A stretch of DNA of 64,000 nucleotides from Caballeronia sordidicola (GTDB taxonomy: Bacteria > Pseudomonadota > Gammaproteobacteria > Burkholderiales > Burkholderiaceae): contig NZ_FCOC02000003.1 of assembly GCF_001544455.2 (NCBI RefSeq), positions 310,001 through 374,000 on the forward strand. The letters run 5' to 3'. The notes under the pieces were generated by a model, which ran no database searches, had not been told where the DNA came from, and saw nothing but the letters and a program-made list of their open reading frames with translations. Below are positions 54,836 through 64,000 of the stretch, piece by piece (the stretch's first letter is position 1; every line of letters starts with the position of its first letter). A program made the position numbers and the translations under genes.

Positions 54836-56464
54836 ATGACGAACCCCGGCTCACCGGCGGCAAACAATGCAAAGGCTGCAAGCACGTCTTCGAGCAAAAA
54901 GGATCAGCCGTATTTCGATCCGACGCCTTATGGCAACGGGCCTGATGACGCCATCGATGCAACCCTGACCGACGAAAGCGCTGCGATCACGCATCATTCG
55001 GCGGTGATCGGCGGGAAGAAGATCGACTACACGGCAACGGCGGGGCATCTGGTGATTGTCGACCCAAGCAGTTCGAAGCCCAACGCCAAGCTTTTTTATG
55101 TTGCGTTCACGCAGGACAACCAGACCGAGGAAGCGCGGCCGCTGACGTTTTTCTATAACGGCGGGCCGGGTTCGTCGGCAGTTTTCGTGCTGCTCGGTTC
55201 CTACGCGCCAATGCGCATCAAGACGTCGACGCCCGACTTCACGCCGCCCGCGCCGTATCAGATGGAGGACAACCCGGACAGTCTGCTGGATAAAAGCGAT
55301 CTCGTGTTCATCAATCCGGTTGGCACCGGGTATTCGGCGGCCATTGCGCCGAACAAGAATCGCGATTTCTGGGGCGTCGATCAGGATGCCGATTCAATCA
55401 AGCAATTCATCAAACGCTTCCTGACCAAGAATAATCGATGGAATTCGCCCAAGTTCCTATATGGCGAATCGTATGGAACGGCGCGTAGCTGCGTGTTGGC
55501 GTATCGCTTGCATGAAGACGGCGTGGACCTGAACGGCGTCACGTTGCAGTCTTCCATTCTCGATTACACGCAGACGGGAAATCCGGTCGGCGCACTGCCG
55601 ACCGCTGCTGCCGACGCATGGTTTCATAAGAAACTCGGCGTACATCCGCGGCCTGCCGATCTGCTTGAATTTTCGGAAGAGGTGGCGCAATTCGCGCGCA
55701 CGGATTACATAGCGGCGTTGCGCAAGTTTCCGCAAACCGACAACGATACAGTGGAGAAACTCTCTGAATACACAGGTATCGATAAAGCCACGCTGATTGC
55801 ATGGAGCCTGGATATCGCTTCATACGACAGCCGCGGCAACTCGCTTTTTTTGACCACGCTGCTCAAGTCGAAGGGCGTGGCGCTCGGTTCCTACGATGGC
55901 CGCGTGACCGCTATTTCCACGGGCATTGCGGGAAAGATCGATCCGAATTCCGGCGGCAACGACCCGACCATGACGGCCGTGACCGGTGTGTACACCGCCA
56001 TGTGGAACCAGTATCTGAACGAGAAGCTGATGTTCACGTCGACTTCGTCCTTCACGGACCTCAACGACCAGGCTTTTCTTAACTGGGACTTTCATCACAA
56101 GGATCCGACCGGGGCGGAAAAAGGCATGGACGACAAGGGCAACATCGTCCTTTATACGGCGGGCGATCTGGCCGCGGTGATGGCGTTGAACATCGACTTG
56201 AAGGTGCTTTCGGCGAATGGTTTCTATGATTTCGTCACGCCGTTCTATCAAACGGTGCTGGACCTGCAGCAAATGCCGCTCATCGATAAAACCGTGCGCG
56301 AGAATCTCTCGGCGAAATTTTATCCTTCGGGTCACATGATTTATCTCGATGGCGGTTCGCGCACGCAACTCAAGGCGGATCTTGCGAGCATGTATGAAGC
56401 GGCGACCGCGAATCATGAGGCGATGAGCCGTATTCGCGCACTGCAGCAACGCAAGAAAAGCTAG
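54836..56464 (+). CDS. S10-family serine carboxypeptidase-like protein
   Basis: This 542-residue alpha/beta hydrolase has the oxyanion segment [21 protein letters not shown] and the nucleophile GESYGT (Ser around residue 211). The catalytic Asp lies near [14 protein letters not shown] and the His in [11 protein letters not shown]. The carboxypeptidase Y family, active at acid pH, is mostly eukaryotic, but bacterial members of this length are regular in Burkholderia. No signal peptide is visible: the N-terminus is Ala/Ser/Lys-rich. AAAGGAG precedes the start. It probably acts after the S53 enzyme in peptide breakdown. Confidence 0.92.
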   Translation: MTNPGSPAANNAKAASTSSSKKDQPYFDPTPYGNGPDDAIDATLTDESAAITHHSAVIGGKKIDYTATAGHLVIVDPSSSKPNAKLFYVAFTQDNQTEEARPLTFFYNGGPGSSAVFVLLGSYAPMRIKTSTPDFTPPAPYQMEDNPDSLLDKSDLVFINPVGTGYSAAIAPNKNRDFWGVDQDADSIKQFIKRFLTKNNRWNSPKFLYGESYGTARSCVLAYRLHEDGVDLNGVTLQSSILDYTQTGNPVGALPTAAADAWFHKKLGVHPRPADLLEFSEEVAQFARTDYIAALRKFPQTDNDTVEKLSEYTGIDKATLIAWSLDIASYDSRGNSLFLTTLLKSKGVALGSYDGRVTAISTGIAGKIDPNSGGNDPTMTAVTGVYTAMWNQYLNEKLMFTSTSSFTDLNDQAFLNWDFHHKDPTGAEKGMDDKGNIVLYTAGDLAAVMALNIDLKVLSANGFYDFVTPFYQTVLDLQQMPLIDKTVRENLSAKFYPSGHMIYLDGGSRTQLKADLASMYEAATANHEAMSRIRALQQRKKS

Positions 56465-56562
56465 CGGTTGCATTGAGCGGCATTGGCGGGAACGCGGCTT
56501 GCGAACGAATGGCGAGCGCATGTCAGATGCGTCAGTCCAATTGCATACTGGAGTTCCCCTCA

Positions 56563-58713
56563 ATGCCGACTTCGAAGAAGAATGGAGGCGCAACCGCGCC
56601 TTCGAAAGACACCAGCGCCGTTGCGCGCACACCGTCGCAGAACAACACCAATCCCAAGCTGGATAGCCTGGAGCAATTTCGCTCCGACGCGACCAACCAG
56701 GCGTTGACGACCAATCAGGGCGTCAAGGTCTCCGATAACCAGAACACCCTTAAAGTTGGTCCACGCGGTCCGTCGCTGCTCGAAGATTTCATCATGCGTG
56801 AAAAGATCACGCACTTCGACCACGAACGGATTCCCGAACGGATCGTTCATGCGCGTGGTTCCGCCGCGCACGGTGTATTCAAGCCGTACAAGGCTCACAC
56901 GGACCTGACGAAGGCCGCATTCTTGTCGGATCCGAATAAGGAAACGCCCGTTTATGTGCGCTTCTCGACGGTGCAGGGTTCGCGCGGTTCCGCCGATACC
57001 GTGCGCGACGTGCGCGGTTTCGCCGTCAAGTTCTACACGGACGAAGGCAACTTCGATCTGGTGGGCAACAACATGCCGGTCTTCTTCATTCAGGACGCCA
57101 TCAAGTTTCCTGATTTCGTGCATGCCGTGAAGCCGGAGCCGCACAACGAAATGCCGCAAGGCGGTTCGGCGCACGACACGTTCTGGGACTTCGTCTCTCT
57201 CGTACCCGAATCAGCGCATATGGTGCTGTGGACCATGTCCGATCGCGCAATCCCGCGCAGCCTTCGCACCATGGAAGGCTTCGGCATTCATACATTTCGT
57301 CTGGTGAATGCAGAGGGCAAGGGCAGGTTCGTGAAATTTCACTGGCGCCCGACCATCGGGTCCGCATCGCTCTTGTGGGACGAAGCGCAAAAGCTTGCTG
57401 GCAAGGATTCGGACTTCCACAGACGCGATTTGTGGGAAGCAATCGATATGGGCGACTATCCGGAGTTCGAACTAGGCGTGCAGATCGTGGAAGAGGATCA
57501 GGAGCATTCGTTCGACTTCGACATCCTCGATCCGACCAAGATCATCCCGGAAGAAATCGTGCCGATCACCATGCTCGGCAAACTCACGCTGAACCGCAAC
57601 CCGGACAACTTTTTTGCGGAGACCGAGCAGGTTGCTTTTTGTCCGGGACATATCGTCCCGGGTATCGATTTCTCGAACGATCCCCTGTTGCAAGGCCGTT
57701 TGTTCTCATATACCGATACGCAAATCAGCCGTCTTGGGGGCCCGAACTTCCACGAAATCCCGATCAACCGGTCGCTCGCGCCAATGCACAATAATCAGCG
57801 CGACGCGAAACACCGGATGACGGTGAATCGCGGCCAGGCGTCGTACGAGCCGAATTCCATCGATAGCGGCTGGCCGAAGGAAACGCCGCCGGCCGCAAGC
57901 GGCGGTGGTTTTGAAACGTATCCGGAACGCGTCGACGCCGTGAAGATCCGGCAGCGCAGCGAGTCGTTCGCAGACCACTTTTCGCAAGCCACGTTGTTCT
58001 GGAAGAGCATGACGAAGCCGGAGAAGGATCATATTGTCGGCGCGTATTCGTTCGAACTGAGCAAGGTCGAGCGCAAGTTCATCCGTGAAAGGCAGCTTGG
58101 AATCCTGGCGAATATCGATAGCGAACTGTGTGCTCGAGTGGCTGAAAACCTGGGCCTTCCCGCACCAAAAGCCAATGCGACGCCAGAGCAACTGGGCAAA
58201 TCATCCATCGAACAATCGCCAGCGTTGAGTCTTGTAGCCAAGGCGAAACCTTCGGTGAAGACGCGCAAGGTCGCGATCCTCGCCGCCAAGGGAGCGGACG
58301 TTGCTAGCATCAAGGCAATCAAGGACGCGCTTGCTGCCGAAGGCGCGCACGCGAAAGTCATCGCGCCGCAACTGGGCACGCTGGGCGACGGAGTCGAAGT
58401 CGATGCGACCATTCTCACCTTGCCATCTATCATGTTCGATGGCGTGGTTGTCGCCGGCGGCGCGGCGAGCGCCAAGCTGCTGTCGGAATCCGGCGATGCG
58501 CGTCATTACGTGCTCGAAGCATTCAAGCACCTGAAAGCGATCGGCGCAGTGGGAGATGGCGAGGATGTGCTTGCCGCCGCGCATCTGCCAACGGGCGACG
58601 AAGGCGTGAGCGTCGGCAGCGACGCGAAGAAGGTCATGAAGGCGTTCATCACCGCGATGTCAGGGCACCGGGTCTGGTCGCGTGCGGAGAAGGCGGAGAC
58701 TGTGCCGGCCTGA
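56563..58713 (+). CDS. katE: Large-subunit haem catalase HPII
   Basis: This 716-residue clade-2 catalase is started at 56563. The haem-side His lies in [12 protein letters not shown], the Asn in VGNNMPVFF and the proximal Tyr in [14 protein letters not shown]. The C-terminal ~150 residues form the extra flavodoxin/DJ-1-like domain ([35 protein letters not shown]). HPII is the stationary-phase, sigma-S dependent catalase in E. coli. It is 98 bases after the S10 gene, with a strong terminator behind it. The unrelated manganese catalase is 38 kb away. Confidence 0.97.
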   Translation: MPTSKKNGGATAPSKDTSAVARTPSQNNTNPKLDSLEQFRSDATNQALTTNQGVKVSDNQNTLKVGPRGPSLLEDFIMREKITHFDHERIPERIVHARGSAAHGVFKPYKAHTDLTKAAFLSDPNKETPVYVRFSTVQGSRGSADTVRDVRGFAVKFYTDEGNFDLVGNNMPVFFIQDAIKFPDFVHAVKPEPHNEMPQGGSAHDTFWDFVSLVPESAHMVLWTMSDRAIPRSLRTMEGFGIHTFRLVNAEGKGRFVKFHWRPTIGSASLLWDEAQKLAGKDSDFHRRDLWEAIDMGDYPEFELGVQIVEEDQEHSFDFDILDPTKIIPEEIVPITMLGKLTLNRNPDNFFAETEQVAFCPGHIVPGIDFSNDPLLQGRLFSYTDTQISRLGGPNFHEIPINRSLAPMHNNQRDAKHRMTVNRGQASYEPNSIDSGWPKETPPAASGGGFETYPERVDAVKIRQRSESFADHFSQATLFWKSMTKPEKDHIVGAYSFELSKVERKFIRERQLGILANIDSELCARVAENLGLPAPKANATPEQLGKSSIEQSPALSLVAKAKPSVKTRKVAILAAKGADVASIKAIKDALAAEGAHAKVIAPQLGTLGDGVEVDATILTLPSIMFDGVVVAGGAASAKLLSESGDARHYVLEAFKHLKAIGAVGDGEDVLAAAHLPTGDEGVSVGSDAKKVMKAFITAMSGHRVWSRAEKAETVPA

Positions 58714-58740
58714 TTTGCGTTTATAGCGGCAGTTGATAAA

Positions 58741-58774
58741 AGAACCCGCGATGGATTTATCCATCGCGGGTTCT
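58741..58774. terminator. Terminator after katE, also facing the DUF4148 gene
   Basis: Arms AGAACCCGCGATGGA and its perfect complement enclose a 4-base loop. TTCTTTCATT follows on the plus strand. It is 27 bases after the katE stop. Confidence 0.85.
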
Positions 58775-58822
58775 TTCATTCAATCAGGCCCAAATCGTTT
58801 CAACCCTTGCTTAGCGCTCGTT

Positions 58823-59146
58823 TTACTGTCCGAAATAAGTCGAGCGCGCACCGTCAGGCTGAGCAACAAGCGCACGCGTTCCAGCCGCGGACGAACCCGT
58901 CACCGACGGTCCATAAGACGTCGCCATCACGCCTTGACTTGTTTCCACGCGCTGCTCGGCGGCCTGCGTCTGCGCGGGGTAGCTCGTGTGATCGCCTTCC
59001 ACGTTATAGCCCGAGCGTTCCATCTGGACCAGATCCGCCTTGACTGCGGCGCGGGTGACGGTGTCGCTGGATTGCTGCGCATTGGCGAGCACGGGTGCGC
59101 CTAATGACGCCGCAAGCACGACTGCGGGAATAAGCGTTTTGAGCAT
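58823..59146 (-). CDS. DUF4148-family secreted protein
   Basis: This 107-residue protein has a signal peptide (LIPAVVLAASLGAPVLANA) and a mature DUF4148 pattern: TRAAVKADLVQMERSGYNVEGDHTSYPAQTQAAEQRV. DUF4148 proteins are abundant in Burkholderia, where dozens of paralogues exist and several respond to stress, but their function is unknown. The C-terminal 30 residues are Ser/Gly-rich. It stands alone between katE and the sensor kinase. Confidence 0.92.
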   Translation of the reverse strand: MLKTLIPAVVLAASLGAPVLANAQQSSDTVTRAAVKADLVQMERSGYNVEGDHTSYPAQTQAAEQRVETSQGVMATSYGPSVTGSSAAGTRALVAQPDGARSTYFGQ

Positions 59147-59462
59147 GGCGGTGTCTCCTCGATTGTCTTTGCTGCTAGCGCGCGTCTTTGAAAACCGGGC
59201 GGTTTATCGAAAACGCACGACACATGCCAAAGTGTAGGCACGCAAGAGGCATTTAATTAACGCTGAATTTCGCTAAATATTGTTGTGAGCGCCGCAATAA
59301 TGACGCATTACTTCTCGATTAACGAAGCCTTACGTGAGCACTGTGCCAATTCGGACGATGCGTTGTTTCACGATCCTTTATTGGCCTTGTCACCGGGATT
59401 TGCGACACTGGCGATCCTCATCAAACAGGCGTGCATTGCGTCGTTTCCCTGGGGAATTGCTC
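59147..59462. other. Divergent upstream region of the DUF4148 and sensor-kinase genes
   Basis: These 316 bases are AT-rich around 59245-59285. Frames here (for example 59285-59503) overlap the kinase start and lack a ribosome binding site. No clear promoter box could be defended. Confidence 0.5.
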
Positions 59463-62400
59463 ATGGCTTCACAAAGGACGCTCATCGCGATAAAACCGCC
59501 TGACCTGGCGCACCGCGCGGCATTATTTCTCCTGTTGTTTCTGATCTGCGTTTCGGCGAACGCTTCGCCGAATGCGTTGGTAAATGCCGGTCAACCAAGG
59601 CCATTGATTGTCGGTGCGGTCCTGGGCGCTTTGCCGCCCATGGAAATGAGTAATCCGAATGAATCGGAAATTTCGGTGCGCGGCGTGTCCGCGGATTTTG
59701 CGCAGCACATTGCAAGCGCGTTGCAAAGGCCGCTTCAATGGCAGACTTTCGCCGACCGCGACGCAATGATCGACGCATTGCGTCAGCATCGAATAGATAT
59801 GGCGGCCAGCGCAACCGGTAATGATGGTGGCCCCGCATTGCTCTATAGCCGGCCCTATGTCGCCACCAAGCAGGTTTATGTCGAGCGTCGTGTCGGTGGT
59901 GTTCGCACAGGAAGGCTTGCTTATGTGGAGGCGCAAACGTCGCTGCAGCGGCTGCGAAGTGCATATCCATCAATGCACCCGGTGGCTTATCGCGATGCGC
60001 TGAGCGCGCTGCTCGCGGTCTCCCTGGGCGATGCAGATGCTTTTGTCGGCGATCTCGTCACCGCAAGTTATGCGGTCGACCACTTCGATCTGATCAGCCT
60101 GACGCTGTCCGGCTTCGCACCATTCGACGAAGCCGGCTACAGCTTTGCGTTCGCCGCCGACGCTACGGGCGAAGCGTTACGGCGTCGCGCGGACGCGGCG
60201 CTCGCCGCATTGCCGGCCCGTTTTCTCATGGAAGTGCGTGCGCGATGGGGCGTCGCGGCGAACGTGACGTTCACGCAACCACTCGAATTGAGCGAAGCGG
60301 AGCGTGCCTGGATCGCGGCGCATCCCGTCATCGACTACTCCATGTACGCGGATGCCGCGCCCATGACTTTCCGCGATTCGAACGGCAAACCCGCGGGACT
60401 CGCCGTCGATATGCTGTCGGCTATCGGCGCATTGACCGGGCTGACGTTCAAGGGTCACTTGCGCGGTTCGACCGAAGCCGTCACCAAAGATATCTTCGAT
60501 GGCGACGCTGCCCTGATTGCCTACGGACTGAGTACGGGACAGATTCCGCCGCAATTCGTGCCGAGCAAGCCATACGGCGAAGGCGTGCTTGCGATCGTGA
60601 CGCGCACGGGAACCACGCCGCTTCGCGACGCGCGCGCGCTCGACGGAAAACGCGTTGCGCTATGGCGCAATCATGCGTTGATGACCATGTTGCGCGAACG
60701 TGTGCCTACTGCGCGGATCGTGGAGACATCGCCGATTACCGGCCAGTTCGACGCCGTGCTGAATGGCGACGCGGACGCGACGATCATCGACATGACGTTC
60801 GCGAACTATGCGGTAGGCAATCCGTACCGCGACAAGCTCGCGATCACGGGCGCTTTCGCCGATCAACCCGTACAGCACGGATTTCTTATCGCACGCGGCG
60901 AGCCGATGTTGCTTTCGATCGTGAACAAGGCCATCGCGCAGATGCAACCCGCCGAACTCGACGCCATCCGCCGCCGATGGCTGCTGATCGAACATCCCGA
61001 AAGCCAGTGGGAGCGGCGGCGTCCGCAGGTCATTTTTGGCGCGCTGCTGGCGGTGGCGCTGCTTGCTTTACTTGCCGGCTGGGGTGTATCGCTCAAGCAT
61101 CAGGTCGCTCGGCGCCGTGCTGCCGAAGAGGCGATGCGGCGTGCCAGAAACGACGCCGAGAGCGCCAACCGCGCGAAGTCGGCGTTCCTTGCCGCGATGA
61201 GCCACGAGATCCGCACGCCAATGAACGCCGTGTTGGGCTTGCTCGAACTCGAGTTGCGCAGTCCGGGCGACCGGGCATCGACTGTCAAGGCGCTGGGCAC
61301 GGCGCACGGCGCGGCGCGCGATCTGCTCGGCATGATCGACGACATTCTCGACATGGCGAAGATAGAAGCAGGGCGGCTGGCATTGACGCCTGCGCCGATG
61401 GAACTCGGCGCGTGGGTGAAAGGCGTCGCGGCGATCTACGAACCGGCGGCGCGTGTGAAGGGCTTGACGCTGACAGTGCGTGCAAGCGGCGAGCGCGAGC
61501 ACGCGTGGGTCATGGCGGATGCGTTGCGGCTGAGGCAGGTGCTCGGCAATTTGTTATCGAACGCGATCAAGTTCACCGATGCCGGCGAGGTCGCGATCGA
61601 CTATTCGATCGCGCTGACGAACACGCGCTGCGCGTTCATGCTCACTGTCTCCGATACCGGTCTCGGGATTGCCGCGGATCAGCAGGCGCGCTTGTTCGCG
61701 CCGTTCACGCAAGCGCGTCAGGAGCGGCCTGGGCGCTTCGGCGGGACCGGCCTGGGACTCAGCATCTGCAGGCGGCTGATGACCATGATGAACGGCACCG
61801 TCACGTTGGAGAGCACACCGGGGCAGGGCAGCCGGTTCACGGTCAAGGTGAGCCTGCCGGTCGCCGTGCCGCCCGCCGATAAGCCGGCCAGCGCTTCCGA
61901 AGATACTGAAACTCCCGTGCGCGCGGGTCTGCGGGTACTGGTCGTCGACGATCATCCGGCCAATCTCATCCTGCTCACGAGCCAGCTACAAAACCTTGGC
62001 TGCGAGATCAAAACGGCCAGCGAAGGCGCAACTGCTTTGGCGCGATGGGAACAGCAACGGTTCGAAGATTCGCCATTCGACCTGATCCTGACCGACTGCT
62101 CGATGCCCGTGATGAGCGGCGAGGACCTCGCCCGCGCGATCCGCAAGCGCGAAGCCGGATTCGAACGCATGCACGCCGGTTTGCCGGTCGCGCGGATACC
62201 CATTGTGGGCGTGACGGCGAACGCGCAGCGCGAGGCCGTCGATCTTGCGCTCGCGGCGGGGATGACGCAGTGCCTCGTCAAGCCGCTGGGACTCGACGCG
62301 CTGCGCCATGCGCTCGTGCTCGCCGCGCAGGAGCCCGGCGCTGCGCCAGAAACGGCGGAGCATGCGTCGCCGCACGCGTATGCGAGGTTTTTCCCGGTAT

Positions 62401-62921
62401 CGGATGCGCCGATCCGGCTTTTGAAGCCTGCCACGCGAAGGCGTGCCTATGGTCCAGCGCGGGCTTTCCCATCGAATACGATCGGCCGGCAAACGGTGAT
62501 GCCACCGCCGTATGTCCCGGCACAGCCTCACGAAAACCATTCCGCGCTGGCCGTCGCTACGCCCGCGCCCCGTTTCGATGCAGACCTTCTGAAAAGCTAC
62601 GGCGCTCAGGCCGCGCCGCTCATCGATGCATTGAAATGGGCAAACCTGCTCGATCTCGATGAAACCCGCGCGGCCCTCGCTGCGAGCGACTTTCGCCGGG
62701 TGCAGGAGCTTGCGCACCGCATGAAGGGCGCGGCGCTGGTGATCGGCGCAACGCCTTTCGCCGACGCCTGCATTGCGTTACAGCGCGCGTGTCTTGAGCG
62801 CGGCGCGCATCCGTCTGACCTGACCGCAATCAACGATGCCTACGCGCGCTTGAACAAGGAAGCGTCAGCGCTGGATACGGCGCTGACGCAACACGCCGCG
62901 CTGGCACAGGACGACGGCTGA
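59463..62921 (+). CDS. BvgS-like hybrid sensor histidine kinase (two SBP domains, HisKA, HATPase, REC, Hpt)
   Basis: This 1,152-residue inner-membrane protein has a signal/first helix at about residues 18-32 and two tandem periplasmic Venus-flytrap domains (about 48-275 and 285-515). A membrane helix follows at 523-545 (VIFGALLAVALLALLAGWGVSL). No PAS domain is evident, unlike BvgS itself. The HisKA His lies in AAMSHEIRTPMN, about residue 581. The ATPase has the LGNLLSNAIKFTDAG and GTGLGLSICRRLM boxes. The receiver (VLVVDDHPAN) has its phospho-Asp near residue 876 in LTDCSMPVMSG. An Hpt module (LAHRMKGAAL, about 1084) ends the phosphorelay. No response-regulator gene is adjacent. Confidence 0.93.
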   Translation: MASQRTLIAIKPPDLAHRAALFLLLFLICVSANASPNALVNAGQPRPLIVGAVLGALPPMEMSNPNESEISVRGVSADFAQHIASALQRPLQWQTFADRDAMIDALRQHRIDMAASATGNDGGPALLYSRPYVATKQVYVERRVGGVRTGRLAYVEAQTSLQRLRSAYPSMHPVAYRDALSALLAVSLGDADAFVGDLVTASYAVDHFDLISLTLSGFAPFDEAGYSFAFAADATGEALRRRADAALAALPARFLMEVRARWGVAANVTFTQPLELSEAERAWIAAHPVIDYSMYADAAPMTFRDSNGKPAGLAVDMLSAIGALTGLTFKGHLRGSTEAVTKDIFDGDAALIAYGLSTGQIPPQFVPSKPYGEGVLAIVTRTGTTPLRDARALDGKRVALWRNHALMTMLRERVPTARIVETSPITGQFDAVLNGDADATIIDMTFANYAVGNPYRDKLAITGAFADQPVQHGFLIARGEPMLLSIVNKAIAQMQPAELDAIRRRWLLIEHPESQWERRRPQVIFGALLAVALLALLAGWGVSLKHQVARRRAAEEAMRRARNDAESANRAKSAFLAAMSHEIRTPMNAVLGLLELELRSPGDRASTVKALGTAHGAARDLLGMIDDILDMAKIEAGRLALTPAPMELGAWVKGVAAIYEPAARVKGLTLTVRASGEREHAWVMADALRLRQVLGNLLSNAIKFTDAGEVAIDYSIALTNTRCAFMLTVSDTGLGIAADQQARLFAPFTQARQERPGRFGGTGLGLSICRRLMTMMNGTVTLESTPGQGSRFTVKVSLPVAVPPADKPASASEDTETPVRAGLRVLVVDDHPANLILLTSQLQNLGCEIKTASEGATALARWEQQRFEDSPFDLILTDCSMPVMSGEDLARAIRKREAGFERMHAGLPVARIPIVGVTANAQREAVDLALAAGMTQCLVKPLGLDALRHALVLAAQEPGAAPETAEHASPHAYARFFPVSDAPIRLLKPATRRRAYGPARAFPSNTIGRQTVMPPPYVPAQPHENHSALAVATPAPRFDADLLKSYGAQAAPLIDALKWANLLDLDETRAALAASDFRRVQELAHRMKGAALVIGATPFADACIALQRACLERGAHPSDLTAINDAYARLNKEASALDTALTQHAALAQDDG

Positions 62922-63055
62922 CGTCTATATTTGTTGCCGACTCCGGGTTCACCATTAATGTTCATTGCCGTTATCGAGACGCGCATGTGTTTTAATTAGG
63001 CCCTCCTCTCGCTCCGACATTGGCCGCGCTGTTTTTGGCGCGGCACGCTTGCCGA

Positions 63056-63556
63056 ATGAATAGAAGGCCTTCCTCGCATCACCGGCATGGTTCTCTCCTG
63101 GCGCTTGCCGCCGCGTGGTTCCTGCTTGCCGCCTGCAGTCTTGCTTACGCCCAGAAGCCCGGGTTGCTGGATCCGCGCGTGACACAGTCGACTATCGTGG
63201 ACACGATCTGCCGTCCCGGTTACGCCGACGACGTCCTGCCTCCGTTCGAGACCCTGCAGCGACAAAAGGAACAATTGCTCAAGCAACGCCGTGTGGACCC
63301 GGCTGCCGCGTCGCAATACGCACTCGATCACCGCATGCCGATATTGCTTGGCGGCTCCCCCACGGCGACAGCCAATCTGGATATTCGCCGCTGGGATGGC
63401 CGCGCGGGCCAGCGCCGCAAGGAGCGGCTGGCCGTGTTCCTGAAGCGCTGCGTGTGTACCGGGGACTTGTCGCTTGCGGCGGCGCAAGCTGCCATGAGCG
63501 GTGACTGGTCCAATCAATTCCGGAATTTATCGAGTTCCACGTGTACGGGTGGTTAA
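63056..63556 (+). CDS. Secreted protein resembling HNH-like nucleases
   Basis: This 166-residue protein has a signal peptide (hydrophobic LLALAAAWFLLAACSLAYA). The mature part TICRPGYADDVLPPFETLQRQKEQLLKQ, then YALDHRMPILLGG, RRWDGRAGQRRKERL and CVCTGDLSLAAAQAAMSGDW, follows the order of a family I remember as CRPGYT...EDHLIPLELGG...KD..E..L...VC.G..SL.EAQ..I..DW, with an HNH-like DH pair. Here the acidic residue before DH is Leu and the Asn/Glu-rich block is altered, so activity is uncertain. The ATG at 63056 is chosen for the signal. The ribosome binding site is weak. Confidence 0.65.
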   Translation: MNRRPSSHHRHGSLLALAAAWFLLAACSLAYAQKPGLLDPRVTQSTIVDTICRPGYADDVLPPFETLQRQKEQLLKQRRVDPAAASQYALDHRMPILLGGSPTATANLDIRRWDGRAGQRRKERLAVFLKRCVCTGDLSLAAAQAAMSGDWSNQFRNLSSSTCTGG

Positions 63557-63637
63557 GTGTCGTCGTTGTGACCGCTTCGTGGCTGCCGGTTGTCCATCGT
63601 GGCTGATGGACAAATAACGCCAGCATGCGGCACGGCG

Positions 63638-64000
63638 TCACACCTTAGGTAACGCTGCGCCATCGAGCAGATGGGCCGCTACACGTTCGCCCAATGCCGG
63701 CCCAATGCTCATTCCCACGCCGCTGTGCATGAACACGCCCGTGATGTTCGCCGCCGGGCGCAGCACGGAAAAAGGCGCGTCCGACGTGCGGGTCCGTGCG
63801 CCGTAAACGCCTTGCCATCGCTCTATAACTTCAAGCTCGCCGCCAAGCGTGTCCTGCGCGAGCGCGAGCAGCATGTCGTCGACAGATGCCGCGTTGAAGG
63901 GCGACGGATCTTCAGCGTAATCGTGCGAGTCGCCAATAATCAGGTCGCCTGCCGGAGTCGGGCTTGCCAGCAAATGAATGCCATGTTCGAGCAACGCGGG
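63638..64000 (-). CDS. TIGR03364-type FAD-dependent oxidoreductase, C-terminal part only
   Basis: About 120 codons are visible, and the start lies beyond the window. The segment HGIHLLASPTPAGDLIIGDSHDYAEDPSPF, then ERWQGVYGARTRTSDAPFSVL and GVFMHSGVGMSIGPALGERVAAHLLDG, is the C-terminal FAD/substrate part of a DadA-like oxidase, close to TIGR03364 (HpnW type, often next to 2-aminoethylphosphonate genes). Whether phosphonate genes follow cannot be seen. An internal ATG at 63994 is not the true start. Confidence 0.82.
   Translation of the reverse strand, partial: PALLEHGIHLLASPTPAGDLIIGDSHDYAEDPSPFNAASVDDMLLALAQDTLGGELEVIERWQGVYGARTRTSDAPFSVLRPAANITGVFMHSGVGMSIGPALGERVAAHLLDGAALPKV

Noticed and set aside
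60245-61882. 545-codon frame inside the sensor kinase region
   Set aside because: It is a shifted frame of the kinase gene, almost entirely Arg, Ala and Gly. The kinase frame shows continuous conserved motifs.

Overview
The window reads as chromosomal DNA of a Burkholderiaceae bacterium, most likely Paraburkholderia or Caballeronia. This rests on the high GC content, the gene families present (phasin, PHB-depolymerase-type esterase, DUF4148 protein, OmpC-like trimeric porin, H-NS/HU proteins with PAKKA-type lysine-rich tails) and characteristic small hydrophilic proteins. No rRNA, tRNA, CRISPR array, transposase or phage structural gene was seen. Genes are densely packed on both strands, mostly as one- to four-gene transcription units, and many boundaries carry a clear stem-loop terminator.

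Layout. 1-5.5 kb: small stress-type hydrophilic proteins, serine O-acetyltransferase, GTP cyclohydrolase I (folE), a 0.6-kb inverted repeat without genes, and an M14-family amidohydrolase. 5.7-13.7 kb: an amino-acid binding protein, a TIGR03118 lipoprotein, a chemoreceptor with a possible sigma-28 promoter, a LysR regulator, and a DHA2 drug exporter divergent from its TetR regulator with a palindromic operator between them. 13.7-20.4 kb: cold-shock protein, amino-acid permease, DAHP synthase (aroG), manganese catalase, and a CopG-type regulator heading an operon with an esterase and a deaminase. A near-consensus promoter overlaps a palindrome just before the CopG gene. 20.4-31 kb: second chemoreceptor, porin, persulfide-dioxygenase-like hydrolase, small unknown genes, MipA/OmpV protein, MFS carrier, a divergent pair of tailed nucleoid proteins (H-NS type and HU type), phasin. 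31-38.2 kb: FUSC exporter, FAD-dependent oxidase, AraC regulator, DUF2000 protein, sugar-efflux-type MFS carrier.

38-52.4 kb is the most structured part. It holds a YdeP/FdhF-like molybdoenzyme, a glycosyltransferase, a MobA/MocA-like nucleotidyltransferase and a complete three-subunit aldehyde oxidoreductase of PaoABC type. Between the nucleotidyltransferase and the PaoABC-like operon lies a two-gene insertion of different composition (43.7-45.2 kb): a 320-residue protein with an Asp/His-rich C-terminus that looks like a polymorphic-toxin nuclease, then a 131-residue acidic partner that would be its immunity protein. A near-identical 25-27-bp repeat flanks the insertion, and the repeat is half of the PaoABC operon terminator. 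This is the best candidate here for an undescribed system.

52.5-64 kb: a GFA-family protein, then two peptidases of acid-active families in tandem (S53 sedolisin, S10 carboxypeptidase) followed by the large catalase HPII (katE). After these come a DUF4148 protein, a BvgS-like hybrid sensor kinase with two periplasmic binding domains and no partner regulator in view, a small secreted protein resembling HNH-like nucleases, and the C-terminal part of a TIGR03364-type FAD oxidoreductase cut by the window edge. Overall this is accessory and stress-response chromosome: two unrelated catalases, several efflux pumps, two chemoreceptors, scavenging transporters and two molybdenum enzymes.
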